Assembly: GCA_021295675.1 (NCBI GenBank) | Contig: JAGWBY010000039.1 | Location: 3,013-14,691, forward strand | DNA length: 11,679 bases | Source of the DNA: Candidatus Latescibacterota bacterium | GTDB lineage: Bacteria > Latescibacterota > UBA2968 > UBA8231 | Direction of reading: 5' to 3' | Shown here: piece after piece, positions 1 through 7,765 of the stretch | How positions within the stretch are numbered: the first letter of the stretch is position 1 | Layout: every line of letters starts with the position of its first letter | Position numbers and translations under genes: made by a program | The notes under the pieces: model-generated | The model's database searches: none | Told to the model about the DNA's origin: nothing | What the model saw: only the letters and a program-made list of their open reading frames with translations

Positions 1-853
1 CGTTGAGGGAGATATTTGACGACAGGCCGTAGCGCAGGTCGAGGCCGGCCGAGGAGAACAGGTCGTGCTCGCTGCCGCCGCTGTCTCCCGGCGACAGGGT
101 GCTGCTGCCTAGCGCAAAGGGGAAGATCTCGAGGCTGCGCTGCGGCCGGATGCCTTCGATCCCTTCGAGATGGCCGAAGCGCGAGACGTAGCCGCTGACT
201 CCTCGGGGGGTAAAGCTCCACTGCGACCACTCGACGCGGCGGGAGATTTTGCGAAAGACGTTGATCCCCCAAGTGTAGCTCTCCTTCTCGCCAAAGCGCA
301 GGACGTGGTACGGGATTTTCAATTCCAAGCTCCAGCCGTCAGTGCGCCGCGCCGTCTTCATCTCGGCCACGCTGTCCCAGCTATCGTCGAAGTCGTCGTC
401 GTTGTAGATGATTCCGTCCTCGATCCAGCTCTGATGGTCGTGGTGGGGGTCGAGGTTGATCTCGAACAGGTCGCGCTCGCGCCATTCGTCGCGCCGCGCC
501 AGACGCGCGGTGATGCTGTCGGGACGGGTGTCGTAGCAGATGCCGGCGATGTAGAGCGCGTCGTCGTCGTAAGCCACCTGAAAGGTGGTGCGTTGCGTCG
601 AAGGCTGGCCGTTGTCTGGGTCGTTCTGCGTGAATCCCTCGTGTATGGGTGCGCGCAGCCAGATTGCGTCGTCGATGACGCCGTCGAGGCGCGGCGGCAC
701 CTCAGCCCGCACGGCGCGGGCGGTGCGCTGGGGGTGCGTCATCCAAAACTGCATCTGCGCATCGCTGGTGTCGGTGTGGGCGGGCTGCTCATCGGCTCCG
801 GCTGCCCCGGCGATGAGAAAAACGGCGGCGAGCACGGCCGCAAACATGTGCAT
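1..853 (-). CDS. Secreted CBM9-like / DUF5916 family protein, 5' part only (cut by window start)
   Basis: The minus-strand frame is open from an ATG at 853 to the window edge, giving 284 residues with no stop. The start follows AAGGAAGG at a normal distance; a second ATG two codons later is possible. Residues 1-20 form a signal peptide ending in small residues (AGAAGA). Residues about 45-240 look like a family 9 carbohydrate-binding-like domain, with the LDGVIDDAIW signature at 56-65 and the paired strands FQVAYDDDALYIAG and WSLELKIPYHVLRF. From about 238 (RSLEIFPFALG, DLRYGLSSNISLN) the sequence resembles the start of the DUF5916 region, which in this family is thought to form an outer-membrane barrel. 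The role in the cell is unknown; glycan or polymer handling at the surface is inferred. Oddity: the family usually has about 10 more residues between DPHHDHQS (135-142) and WIEDG (143), so a short in-frame loss near 428-433 is likely. The gene is divergent from the PhyH gene at 1056. Confidence 0.85.
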   Translation of the reverse strand, partial: MHMFAAVLAAVFLIAGAAGADEQPAHTDTSDAQMQFWMTHPQRTARAVRAEVPPRLDGVIDDAIWLRAPIHEGFTQNDPDNGQPSTQRTTFQVAYDDDALYIAGICYDTRPDSITARLARRDEWRERDLFEINLDPHHDHQSWIEDGIIYNDDDFDDSWDSVAEMKTARRTDGWSLELKIPYHVLRFGEKESYTWGINVFRKISRRVEWSQWSFTPRGVSGYVSRFGHLEGIEGIRPQRSLEIFPFALGSSTLSPGDSGGSEHDLFSSAGLDLRYGLSSNISLN

Positions 854-1055
854 TTTCCTTCCTTACTTGGTTGAGGATATCAAAGAACTCCACTTAGAAT
901 TCAAACTCCCCTGCCGATTGAACAATGTCAAAAGTGGGTGTGGGTAGTGTGGGTTCTGTCAAGCCGGGCTTGGTCGCGCTTGCTGACACTACCTGTGAAA
1001 CCGTACATTCCTACAGTCCAACTCCAAGCATCTCCCCAGCAAAAGGACCATTCCC
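854..1055. promoter_or_regulatory. Divergent spacer between CBM9/DUF5916 and PhyH genes
   Basis: This 202-base spacer must carry promoters for both flanking genes. On the plus strand TTGCTG at 980-985 and TACATT at 1004-1009 (18-base gap) form a weak sigma70-like candidate for the PhyH gene. On the minus strand two TTGACA hexamers (complement of 926-931 and 957-962) lie 31 bases apart, but neither has a good -10 partner, so the minus promoter is unresolved. A nested palindrome sits inside, listed separately. No convincing small gene was seen; short open frames here lack homology features and ribosome sites. Confidence 0.4.
943..993. repeat. Nested inverted repeat (possible operator or stem-loop)
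   Basis: Outer arms GGTAGTGT (943-950) and ACACTACC (986-993) are perfect 8-base reverse complements. Almost concentric inside them is CAAGCCGGGCTTG (960-972), a 13-base palindrome with one central base. As DNA this could be a regulator-binding site in a divergent promoter. As RNA it could fold into an 8-base-pair stem carrying an inner 5-base-pair hairpin. It overlaps the weak plus promoter candidate, which would suit a repressor site, but no regulator gene is nearby. Confidence 0.4.
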
Positions 1056-1883
1056 ATGAGCGGCCTTACCTCCGACCAACTCGACTTCTATCGCACCCAA
1101 GGTTACCTCCTCGTCGAGGATGTCATCGACCCCGCTGTCTTCGACCGCCTCATTGCCGAAATCAATGCTATTGTCGATACCGCCGCCGAGGAGGCCCACG
1201 CTGCTGGCGAACTGGCCGAGCTGCACGCAGACCTGCCTTTTGCCAAGCGTTTGGTCCACATCCACGCCCAGTTGGCCGACCCTTCCCCGCTGTTGAGCCA
1301 AGTCAACGGCAAGCTCAAAACCGAAGGCATGTTCGCCATTTTGACCCAACCGGCGCTGCTCGACATTGTCGAATCCCCGCAATTCAACCTGCGCGCCAAA
1401 TTGCCCAATCAAGACGCCACTGTGGTGCCTTGGCACCAAGACCTAGGCTATTTGCAACCCGACGCCGAAGAGACCTTCATGGTCAATTTTTGGATTCCCT
1501 TGGTCGATGCCACTCCTGAAAATGGCTGCATGGAAGTCATTGCCGGCAGCAACCGCGCCCCGCTCATCGGTCACGAACACGGCCTGGGCCCGGGGGCCAA
1601 TTTCAAGGGCATCACCGATCAGTACTTGCCCCCCGGTGAGCAAGTTAGCTGCCCAGTCAAAGTCGGCGGCGTGCTGCTCATTCAGCACAAGACCATCCAC
1701 CGCTCCATTCCCAACCTCTCCGACCACATCCGCTGGAGCCTCGACCTGCGCTACAGCGACCCGGCTCAGCCCAGCGGCCGCGACGGCGTCCCCGGCTTTA
1801 TCGCCCGCAGCCAAGCTCATCCCGAATCGGTGGCCCAGAGCGTGGACGATTGGTTGGCCTTGTTTGAAGCGCCGGTCGCATAA
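1056..1883 (+). CDS. Phytanoyl-CoA dioxygenase (PhyH) family Fe(II)/2-oxoglutarate oxygenase
   Basis: This 275-residue cytoplasmic protein belongs to the PhyH family of non-heme iron, 2-oxoglutarate-dependent oxygenases, which hydroxylate or halogenate small molecules; the substrate here cannot be read from sequence. The N-terminus (LDFYRTQGYLLVEDVI, 9-24) is the typical family opening. The iron-binding triad is visible: His127 and Asp129 in VPWHQDLGY, and His215 in HKTIHRSIPN. Arg226 in IRWSLDLRYSD is placed to bind the 2-oxoglutarate carboxylate. WIPLVDATPENGCMEVIAGS (146-165) is the conserved core strand. The start follows AAAAGGA with about 9 bases between. No signal peptide is seen. Oddity: after LLDIVES (101-107) the sequence jumps to PQFNLRAKL, whereas relatives usually carry about 9-10 more residues of the type IGPEI..H there. 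This suggests an in-frame loss at about 1376, so activity is uncertain although all catalytic residues remain. Confidence 0.9.
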   Translation: MSGLTSDQLDFYRTQGYLLVEDVIDPAVFDRLIAEINAIVDTAAEEAHAAGELAELHADLPFAKRLVHIHAQLADPSPLLSQVNGKLKTEGMFAILTQPALLDIVESPQFNLRAKLPNQDATVVPWHQDLGYLQPDAEETFMVNFWIPLVDATPENGCMEVIAGSNRAPLIGHEHGLGPGANFKGITDQYLPPGEQVSCPVKVGGVLLIQHKTIHRSIPNLSDHIRWSLDLRYSDPAQPSGRDGVPGFIARSQAHPESVAQSVDDWLALFEAPVA

Positions 1884-1904
1884 GTTGATGCCCCTATATA
1901 ATCC

Positions 1905-1929
1905 GCAGATGGACGCAGATGGACGCAGA
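1905..1929 (+). repeat. Tandem repeat of GCAGATGGAC, about 2.5 copies
   Basis: Two exact 10-base copies (1905-1914, 1915-1924) are followed by GCAGA (1925-1929). They sit in the 135-base spacer between the PhyH gene and the permease gene. A related string (GATCCGCATCT) follows 14 bases further on, echoing ATCCGCAGAT at the left edge (1901-1910). Short intergenic arrays of this CGCAGATGGACGCAGAT type are, from memory, scattered in the genomes of several uncultured bacteria; their function is unknown. The rest of the spacer holds a TTGACA hexamer at 1971-1976 that could be a -35 box for the permease, but its -10 partner is poor. Confidence 0.6.
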
Positions 1930-2018
1930 ATACTAGAAACAAGGCGATCCGCATCTCGAATTGGTCCCACTTGACAGCGGCCCAGTCTGCGAGTGCCTGA
2001 TGCTTTAGGGCGAATTCA

Positions 2019-3347
2019 ATGCTAGAGAAACTATTCCATCTACAAGAATCGGGAACGACGGTCAGGCGCGAAGTGGTCGCGGGCTGTACGACGTTTATGA
2101 CCCTTTCGTATATCATCTTCGTCCAGCCGGCCGTGCTGTCGGCGGCGGGGATGGATGCCGGTGCCGTGATGGCGGCGACGTGTATTGCCAGTGCACTTGC
2201 GATGGTACTGATGGCGTTTCTCGCCAATTATCCAATCGCTCTCGCGCCGGGCATGGGACAAAACTTTTACTTTGCGTTCACGGTTTGTCTAGCGCTTGGC
2301 ATATCGTGGCAGCACGCGCTCGGTGCCGTCTTTATCTCAGGGGTATTTTTTATTCTGATTTCCTTCGTTGGTTTGCGCGAAAAGGTGATGAATGTCCTGC
2401 CTGTTTCGTTGCGGAATGCCATTCCCGCGGGCATTGGCTTGCTCATCGCCCTTGTAGGATTGGAATGGGCGGGAATTATCGTTGATCACTCGGTGACCTA
2501 TGTCACCCTCGGCGATCTGCACTCGGCCCCGGTGCTGCTCTCGCTGTTTGGTATTGGGGCGATTGCCATCTTGTTTGCCTTGAACGTGCGTGGCGCAGTT
2601 TTGATCGGCATTCTCGCTTCGACCATTGTTGGACTGCTCACGGGAATGGTCGCATTTCAGGGCATTGTTGCCGACCCGCCTTCCATTGCGCCGACCTTCT
2701 TCCAACTCCAAATTCCAAACATTTTCGCCGAGCCGAACCTGATCGCGATCATCTTCATCTTCATCTTTCTGGATTTATTCGATACAGTTGGAACGCTGAT
2801 TGGCGTCAGCCAACAAGCTGGTTTGATGGTCGATGGCAAACTGCCGAGGGCGCGGCAGGCCCTGTTTTCCGATGCGGTTGCCACCAGCGCCGGTGCGCTG
2901 CTCGGGACATCGACTGTTACCAGTTACATCGAGAGCGCGTCGGGGATTTCCGCAGGGGGACGCACGGGCTTAACCAACATTGTGACGGCAGCCCTAATGT
3001 TACTGGCCTTATTCTTTAGTCCGCTGATTGAGATGGTCGGGGCAGGATACCCAGTCGGCGAAAATGCGGTCCTCTATCCCGTCATTGCCCCGGCACTGAT
3101 CATTATCGGTAGCCTGATGCTCAAAAATGTCGTCCACGTTGATTGGGACGATGTTACAGAGTCCATCCCGGCGTTTCTGACGTTGTTGATGATGCCGCTC
3201 ACCTTCAGTATTACCGAAGGGATTGCGTTTGGCTTTATCTCCTATGCCCTCCTGAAACTGGTAAGTGGCCAAGGGAGACAAGTGCATTGGCTGATTTACC
3301 TCTTCTCGGTACTTTTCGTGGTTCGGTACATCTGGCTCGTCGGTTAG
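2019..3347 (+). CDS. NCS2 family permease, AzgA-like (purine/nucleobase transporter)
   Basis: This 442-residue inner-membrane protein is close to the usual length (about 430-450) of the AzgA branch of NCS2 transporters, which import adenine, guanine or hypoxanthine with protons. The N-terminus (FHLQESGTTVRREVVAGCTTF, about 6-26) is characteristic of this branch. About 12-14 hydrophobic segments follow. Key motifs are ANYPIALAPGMGQNFYF (69-85, substrate-site helix), DLFDTVGTLIGV (252-263) and ESASGISAGGRTGLTNI (305-321), the AzgA signature. The gene looks complete with no frame problem, unlike its downstream neighbours, and appears more AT-rich than they are. The ribosome site is weak (AGGG, about 8 bases before the ATG). 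The amidohydrolase gene starts 45 bases after the stop, so co-transcription is likely. The exact substrate may be another cyclic nitrogen compound. Confidence 0.92.
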   Translation: MLEKLFHLQESGTTVRREVVAGCTTFMTLSYIIFVQPAVLSAAGMDAGAVMAATCIASALAMVLMAFLANYPIALAPGMGQNFYFAFTVCLALGISWQHALGAVFISGVFFILISFVGLREKVMNVLPVSLRNAIPAGIGLLIALVGLEWAGIIVDHSVTYVTLGDLHSAPVLLSLFGIGAIAILFALNVRGAVLIGILASTIVGLLTGMVAFQGIVADPPSIAPTFFQLQIPNIFAEPNLIAIIFIFIFLDLFDTVGTLIGVSQQAGLMVDGKLPRARQALFSDAVATSAGALLGTSTVTSYIESASGISAGGRTGLTNIVTAALMLLALFFSPLIEMVGAGYPVGENAVLYPVIAPALIIIGSLMLKNVVHVDWDDVTESIPAFLTLLMMPLTFSITEGIAFGFISYALLKLVSGQGRQVHWLIYLFSVLFVVRYIWLVG

Positions 3348-3392
3348 CGTCAGGAGACCGCATATTCCCCAAACACTTTTTCGGAGATTACC

Positions 3393-4489
3393 ATGCTCTA
3401 CGATCTGCTCCTCAAAGGCGGTACCCTAGTCGATCCAGCCCAGGAGTTGCACGCGATGCTGGACGTAGCTTTCGCCGACGGCAAAGTCGCCGCGGTCGGG
3501 GACGACCTGTCTGCGGACCAAGCGCGCCAAACGCTCGATGTCGCGGGCAACGTGGTGGCCCCTGGTCTCATCGATCTGCACGTCCACGTGTATTGGGGGG
3601 TCAGTCACTTCGGTGTCGAGCCCGATCCCACCTGTATAGCCCGAGGCGTCACCACCGTGGTCGATGCTGGCTCGGCCGGAGCCGATACCTTCCCCGGCTT
3701 CCGCAAGTTCATCATCGACGTGAGTGATACCCGCATCTTGGCCCAGCTCAACATCTCCTCGCAGGGCATGTTGACGCAGGAAATCGGCGAGTTCGAGATT
3801 CCCGAGTACGCAGACGTGGACAAAGCCTGCCGCATGATCGAACAACACCGCGACCTCATCTTGGGCGTCAAGGTGCGGCTCACCCGCAACAGTTGCCCCT
3901 GCACCGGGCTCGCGAGGCCGCGGATGCCGCTGGTCTGCCCATTATGGTCCATCCCCAAGACGCTTGGTGCGACAGCCTCGATGACGTGCTGGCCGTTATG
4001 AAACAAGGCGACATCCTCACCCATTGTTTCCACGGCATGAAGTGCGGCATCCTAGACGAAGCTGGCCAAGTGCGCCCTGCGGTACACGAGGCCGTGGAGC
4101 GCGGCGTGCTCTTTGACGTGGGGCACGGCGCTGGCTCTTTCTCTTGGGAGGTGGCCGAGACCGCCCTCAGCGCTGGGCTTGCGCCGCATACTATCTCCTC
4201 AGACTTGCACGTGTACAATCTCCACGGGCCGGTATATGACTTGGTCAACGTCGCGTCCAAATTCCTCCATTTGGGCATGGATCTCGACACCGCGCTGGCC
4301 AAAGTCACCGCAGTGCCGGCGCAAGTCATGGGGATGCCGGACGAGATCGGCACCCTAACGGTAGGTGCTTGGGGCGACGCCGTAGTGCTCGACGTGCGCC
4401 AGGGTCAGTTCCAGTTGGCCGATTCAGGCGGGGAGATGCGCACTGGCAACCAGCGATTGGAACCGCTGGTTGTGGTCAGCCAGTATTGA
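3393..4489 (+). pseudogene. Amidohydrolase/deacetylase family metallohydrolase, broken by a frameshift near 3890
   Basis: The product resembles metal-dependent amidohydrolases (dihydroorotase-like, EF_0837/AHA_3915 type) that hydrolyse amide bonds of cyclic or N-acyl small molecules in the cytoplasm. The first 167 residues read from the ATG at 3393, preceded by CGGAGA with a good gap. They contain the small N-terminal beta domain, the HxH metal motif DLHVH (His63, His65) and the probable carboxylated Lys160 in GVKVRL. At about 3887-3895 the frame changes and the rest reads LPLHRAREAADAAGLPIMVHPQD to the stop at 4489. It contains the remaining expected ligands: His in MVHPQD, His in THCFHG, Asp in SSDLH. 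The shift needs 1+3n missing bases. Relatives have about 8 more residues (a GGxxxLEP-like turn) between RLTRN and PLHRA, so a loss of around 25 bases fits. No slippery site is seen, so programmed frameshifting is unlikely. The first frame would stop at 4001, making a 202-residue fragment. Confidence 0.85.
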
Positions 4490-4517
4490 GGGATCAGTGC
4501 CAACCAAGGAGAGGCTT

Positions 4518-4968
4518 GTGAGTTCATCTGAAAATCAGTATGACGCGATCGCCGAAGCCTATCAAGATTCAAAGCAATTGCCCTTTCGGAGATATATCGA
4601 AGCGCATTCTCTCTTCGAGATTTTGGGGGATATTCGCGGGGCGACGGCTTTAGACTTGGCTTGTGGTGATGGGTTTTACACGCGCAAGATCAAGCAGGCC
4701 GGGGCGTTAGAGGTCACCGGCGTCGATCTTTCCGCAGAGATGATCAAGTTGGCTGAAGAGGAAGAACGCACTCGTCCTTTGGATTGACAAATGAAGATGG
4801 GACGCAGCTTGAGTTTAAAAATTACTTTCTCAAACCAGAGACCTATCAATGGGCCTTTCAAAAAGCTGGGTTTGCCGGTTTTCAATGGGTCGGTCCCTAT
4901 TTGCACCATTTTGGGACGCCTTTATGTCGCATCCCCCAGTCATTGGCTTTAGAGCGGCGAAACCGTGA
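4518..4968 (+). pseudogene. Class I SAM-dependent methyltransferase, internally deleted remnant
   Basis: The start is probably GTG at 4518, six bases after AAGGAG, 28 bases after the amidohydrolase stop. The first 89 residues show the N-terminal helix (YDAIAEAYQDSKQLPFRRYIE), SAM-binding motif I ALDLACGDGFYTRKIKQ (44-60) and the ribose-binding acidic residue in GVDLS (Asp70). After EEERTRPL the frame ends at 4787. A second frame beginning near 4784 continues LTNEDGTQLEFKNYFLKPET and AFQKAGFAGFQWVGPYL, typical of the C-terminal part of these enzymes. A third frame from about 4906 gives FWDAFMSHPPVIGFRAAKP with a stop at 4966-4968, the usual C-terminus. The coding remnant totals about 150 residues against about 240 in relatives. 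The first break therefore removed roughly 80-90 residues, including the central strands, and the second about 10. The protein would be inactive as read. The substrate is unknown. Confidence 0.8.
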
Positions 4969-4990
4969 ACAACAGCGAAGGATACAGACC

Positions 4991-7716
4991 ATGAGCACTA
5001 GGCACGCACTTTTGGCAGCACTCGTTGCTGCCAGCGCCTGTACTATGGGCGCATCCGCAGAAGAGGAGACGGACGAACGGAAGATATACGAAGTCGAAGA
5101 GATCACGGTGACCGGATCCCGCATCAAAAGCGCGGAGACGCTGGCGCCAGCGCCGATCGTCGTCCTGTCAGCCGAGGAAATCAGGGCGCAGGGCTTGGCC
5201 TCTCTTGGGGATGTGTTGCAAACGCTCACCGTGCAGTCCAATGCGATCAACACCCAAGCCAACAACGGCGGCGACGGCTCTACCCGCGTCAGTCTGCGCG
5301 GCCTCGGTTCCAATCGCACCCTCGTGTTGGTCAATGGCCGTCGCTTCGTGCCGGGCGGGACGGGCGCGAATTCATCCGTTGACCTGAATGCCATTCCAGC
5401 CTCCGTCATCGAGCGCATCGAGGTGCTCAAAGACGGGGCCTCAGCCGTCTATGGCTCGGACGCCATCGGCGGCGTGGTCAACATCATTACCAAGACCGCG
5501 ATAGAGGGGATAGAAATCGACTATTACGCGGGGACTGCGGGCGCGGGCGACGGCGAAGTTTTGGACCTCAGCGTAACTACCGGCCTACAAAGCGAAAAAG
5601 GCCACATCGCCTTTTCGGCTGGCTATCACAACCAGCGGCCGGTTTGGACCGGGGACCGCAGCTTCAGCGAATCGGACAAGGCCTACGACTGGGAAAAGAA
5701 CGACGGCTCCTACAACAACAACGGCAGCTCGGCCACCCCGGAAGGCCACATCATCGACCGCTCGGGTGAGGAGGGCAACGAGGCGTGGCAGGCGGTCGTG
5801 GAGGCGGCTGGCGACGAGGTCGGGGATTATCACCGCGATCCGAACGTTGGCTGGCGGCCCTTCAATTGGGCGGGGATCTCCTCCGACGGGAGCGGCGATA
5901 CGTATAACTACCAGCCGGAAAATTACCTCTACACTCCGCAGACGCGCTACAGCTCCTTTCTCAGCGGTTCCCATACCGTCGCTGAGGATGCAGAGGCGTA
6001 TTTCGAGGTGGTGTACACCAACCGACAATCCGACCAGAAGCTAGCGCCGACGCCGCTGTTCACCATCACCGACGGAATCGTGGTGTCGGCCACCAACCGG
6101 TACAACGAATTCGGCCGCGATTTTATCGATGTGCGCCGGCGCTTTGTCGAGGCAGGGAATCGCAACTTTCTCCAAGATATCGATACCTACCGCATGGTCC
6201 TAGGGCTGGACCATCGGCTCGGGAGCTTTGACGGCGACTTGTCCTTCTCTTACGGCCGCAGCGAGGGCACCAACGTCAATGAGGGCCGGTTCATTCTCAG
6301 TCACGTAAAAAATGCCCTCGGGCGATTGCGTCCCGCTGGACCTCCTCCACGGCCCCGGCACCATCACCGAGGAGATGCTGAACTACATCCAGTACACCGG
6401 CATCGGCCGAGGTTATTCCCGGCAGCAGATCCTGCAGTGGAATCTGACTGGGGAAGTGGCGCGCTTGCCTGCCGGTCCGCTCGCCGTGGCGGCCGGTCTC
6501 TCGTCGCGCTGGGAGGCGGGGGCCTATCTCCCCGATCCCATGACCGCATCGGGAAATACCACTGGCAGCAAAGCGTTTCCCACCGAGGGCTCGTACTCGG
6601 TCAGGGCGCTGTACGCAGAAACCCAACTGCCGATCTACGAAGCAGGAGCCGTCAGCCTCGATGCAACGGCCGCCGGACGCGCCTTCGACTACGACACCTT
6701 CGGCGGGGGCTTCACCTATGAAGCCGGAAGCCGTCTCCAGCTTCCCCAAGGCTTAGCTTTACGGGCCACCTCCTCTAACGCCTTTCGCGCCCCTAGCATC
6801 GCCGAAATGTTCCTTGGAGTCAGCGATTCCTTCCCCTTGGTCAGCGATCCCTGCAGCAGGGTAGATGAAGCGGGCAATGCCCGGGAGTTGACCGAACAGC
6901 AGGAGCGCAATTGCGCCGCTCAAGGCATCCCGGACGACTTTGAGGACTCGCGCGCTCAGCTATTGGCCAAGTTAGGCGGCTCCACGGATCTCGATCCAGA
7001 AAAGGCCGCGATGATCACTGCCGGCGTGGTGTATCAGCCGGGTTTATTGGGGGGATTAGACCTGACCGTCGATTACTATACTACCAAGATCGAGGATGAG
7101 ATCGGCACCCTGCCAGCCGGCCTCATCCTGAGCAACTGCTACTCGCAGGACGCGCCATCCGGACAACCACCTGATCTCCCAAATTTTGGCGACCAATACC
7201 AATATCGGGGAGACTGAAACTAGCGGTGTGGATTTCGGGCTCCATTACACTGCCAACTCCTCCCTCGGCATTGTCTCGGCGCAGTTCGAGAGCAATATGC
7301 TCGTTAAATACGAGCAAACGCTGCCCTCAGCCAGCGGTCCTGAGCTGGTCAGGGGCTTGGGTTACTACGACTTGGGCGTGTTTCCCAAGTGGCGTCACAC
7401 CGCTTCCGTTAGCTTGGCAAAGGAGCGTTTTTCCGTTGGGTTGACGTGGCGCTACGTTGGCGGATTCGAGGAATGCGAAGATGACGACTGCAAGGGCAAG
7501 TACCGCGAGGATGTAGAAGAAGTACCCCCGAGCCGCAAGGTCGATCCAAACAGCGTCTTCAATGTGCGTGGATCGTATGAATTAGGGACGGCCCTTGGGC
7601 TCTCTACCCTGACCGTCGGCATCAACAATTTACTCGATCAGCCGCCAGCAGTGATTTTCAATGGGTTCCTCGGCACTTCTGATTCCAGCACGTACGACTT
7701 TATGGGCCGCTATCTC
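4991..7716 (+). pseudogene. TonB-dependent receptor 1, broken in three frames with its C-terminus lost
   Basis: This is an outer-membrane, energy-coupled receptor of the kind with an EEITVTGSRI motif near the mature N-terminus (residues 36-45). The ATG at 4991 follows AAGGA; the upstream open frame from 4784 belongs to the methyltransferase remnant. A signal peptide covers 1-23 (ends GASA). The plug domain covers about 50-168 (TRVSLRGLGSNRTLVLVNGRR; ERIEVLKDGASAVYGSDAIGG), followed by barrel strands. The frame changes near 6310-6323 (NALG to DCVPLDLLHGPGTITEEM) and again near 7145-7185 (LSNCYSQDAPS to ISQILATNTNIGETETSG). Each change fits one extra base (an A6 run at 6307-6312 and a CCC at 7178-7180 are candidates) or a loss of 2+3n bases; missing receptor residues favour loss. 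The last recognisable residues are NNLLDQPPAVIFNGFL and YDFMGRYL. The final strand with its terminal aromatic residue is absent, and the frame drifts on to a stop at 7890 in sequence antisense to receptor 2. Confidence 0.85.
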
Positions 7717-7738
7717 GGTAGGGCCCACGGACCCTACC
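7717..7738. terminator. Small hairpin between convergent receptor genes (possible bidirectional terminator)
   Basis: GGTAGGG (7717-7723) and CCCTACC (7732-7738) form a perfect 7-base-pair stem with an 8-base loop, placed between the last recognisable codons of receptor 1 and the stop of receptor 2. Its position suits a shared terminator. Neither side has a T tract, so it is not a standard intrinsic terminator. Confidence 0.25.
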
Positions 7739-7765
7739 AAGACGGGACAAGTGGACTGCTGACCG

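Noticed and set aside
170..874. Plus-strand open frame of 234 codons at the left end
   Set aside because: It is antisense to the CBM9/DUF5916 gene, which has a signal peptide, family motifs and a ribosome site. The plus-strand translation is Val/Ala-rich without domain features.
1897..1902. Perfect TATAAT as a -10 box for the permease
   Set aside because: No acceptable -35 hexamer lies 16-18 bases upstream, it sits only 14 bases after the PhyH stop and is more than 110 bases from the permease start.
1011..1970. Minus-strand open frames opposite the first PhyH gene (1011-1439 and 1443-1970)
   Set aside because: The plus strand encodes a clear PhyH protein with all catalytic residues; the antisense frames have no recognisable motifs or ribosome sites.
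2751..2775. ATCTTC-type short tandem repeat inside the permease gene
   Set aside because: It encodes alternating Ile/Phe in a membrane helix and is explained by coding needs.
3880..3900. Programmed ribosomal frameshift in the amidohydrolase
   Set aside because: No slippery heptamer or obvious downstream structure is present, and family residues are missing at the junction, which slippage would not explain.
3426..4353. Minus-strand open frames opposite the amidohydrolase
   Set aside because: They are shadows of a high-GC coding region; the sense strand carries ordered metal-binding motifs.
4784..6721. Single 645-codon gene starting at TTG 4784
   Set aside because: Its first part is the methyltransferase C-terminal remnant and its last part runs out of frame beyond the receptor break. 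The receptor itself starts at ATG 4991 with a signal peptide.
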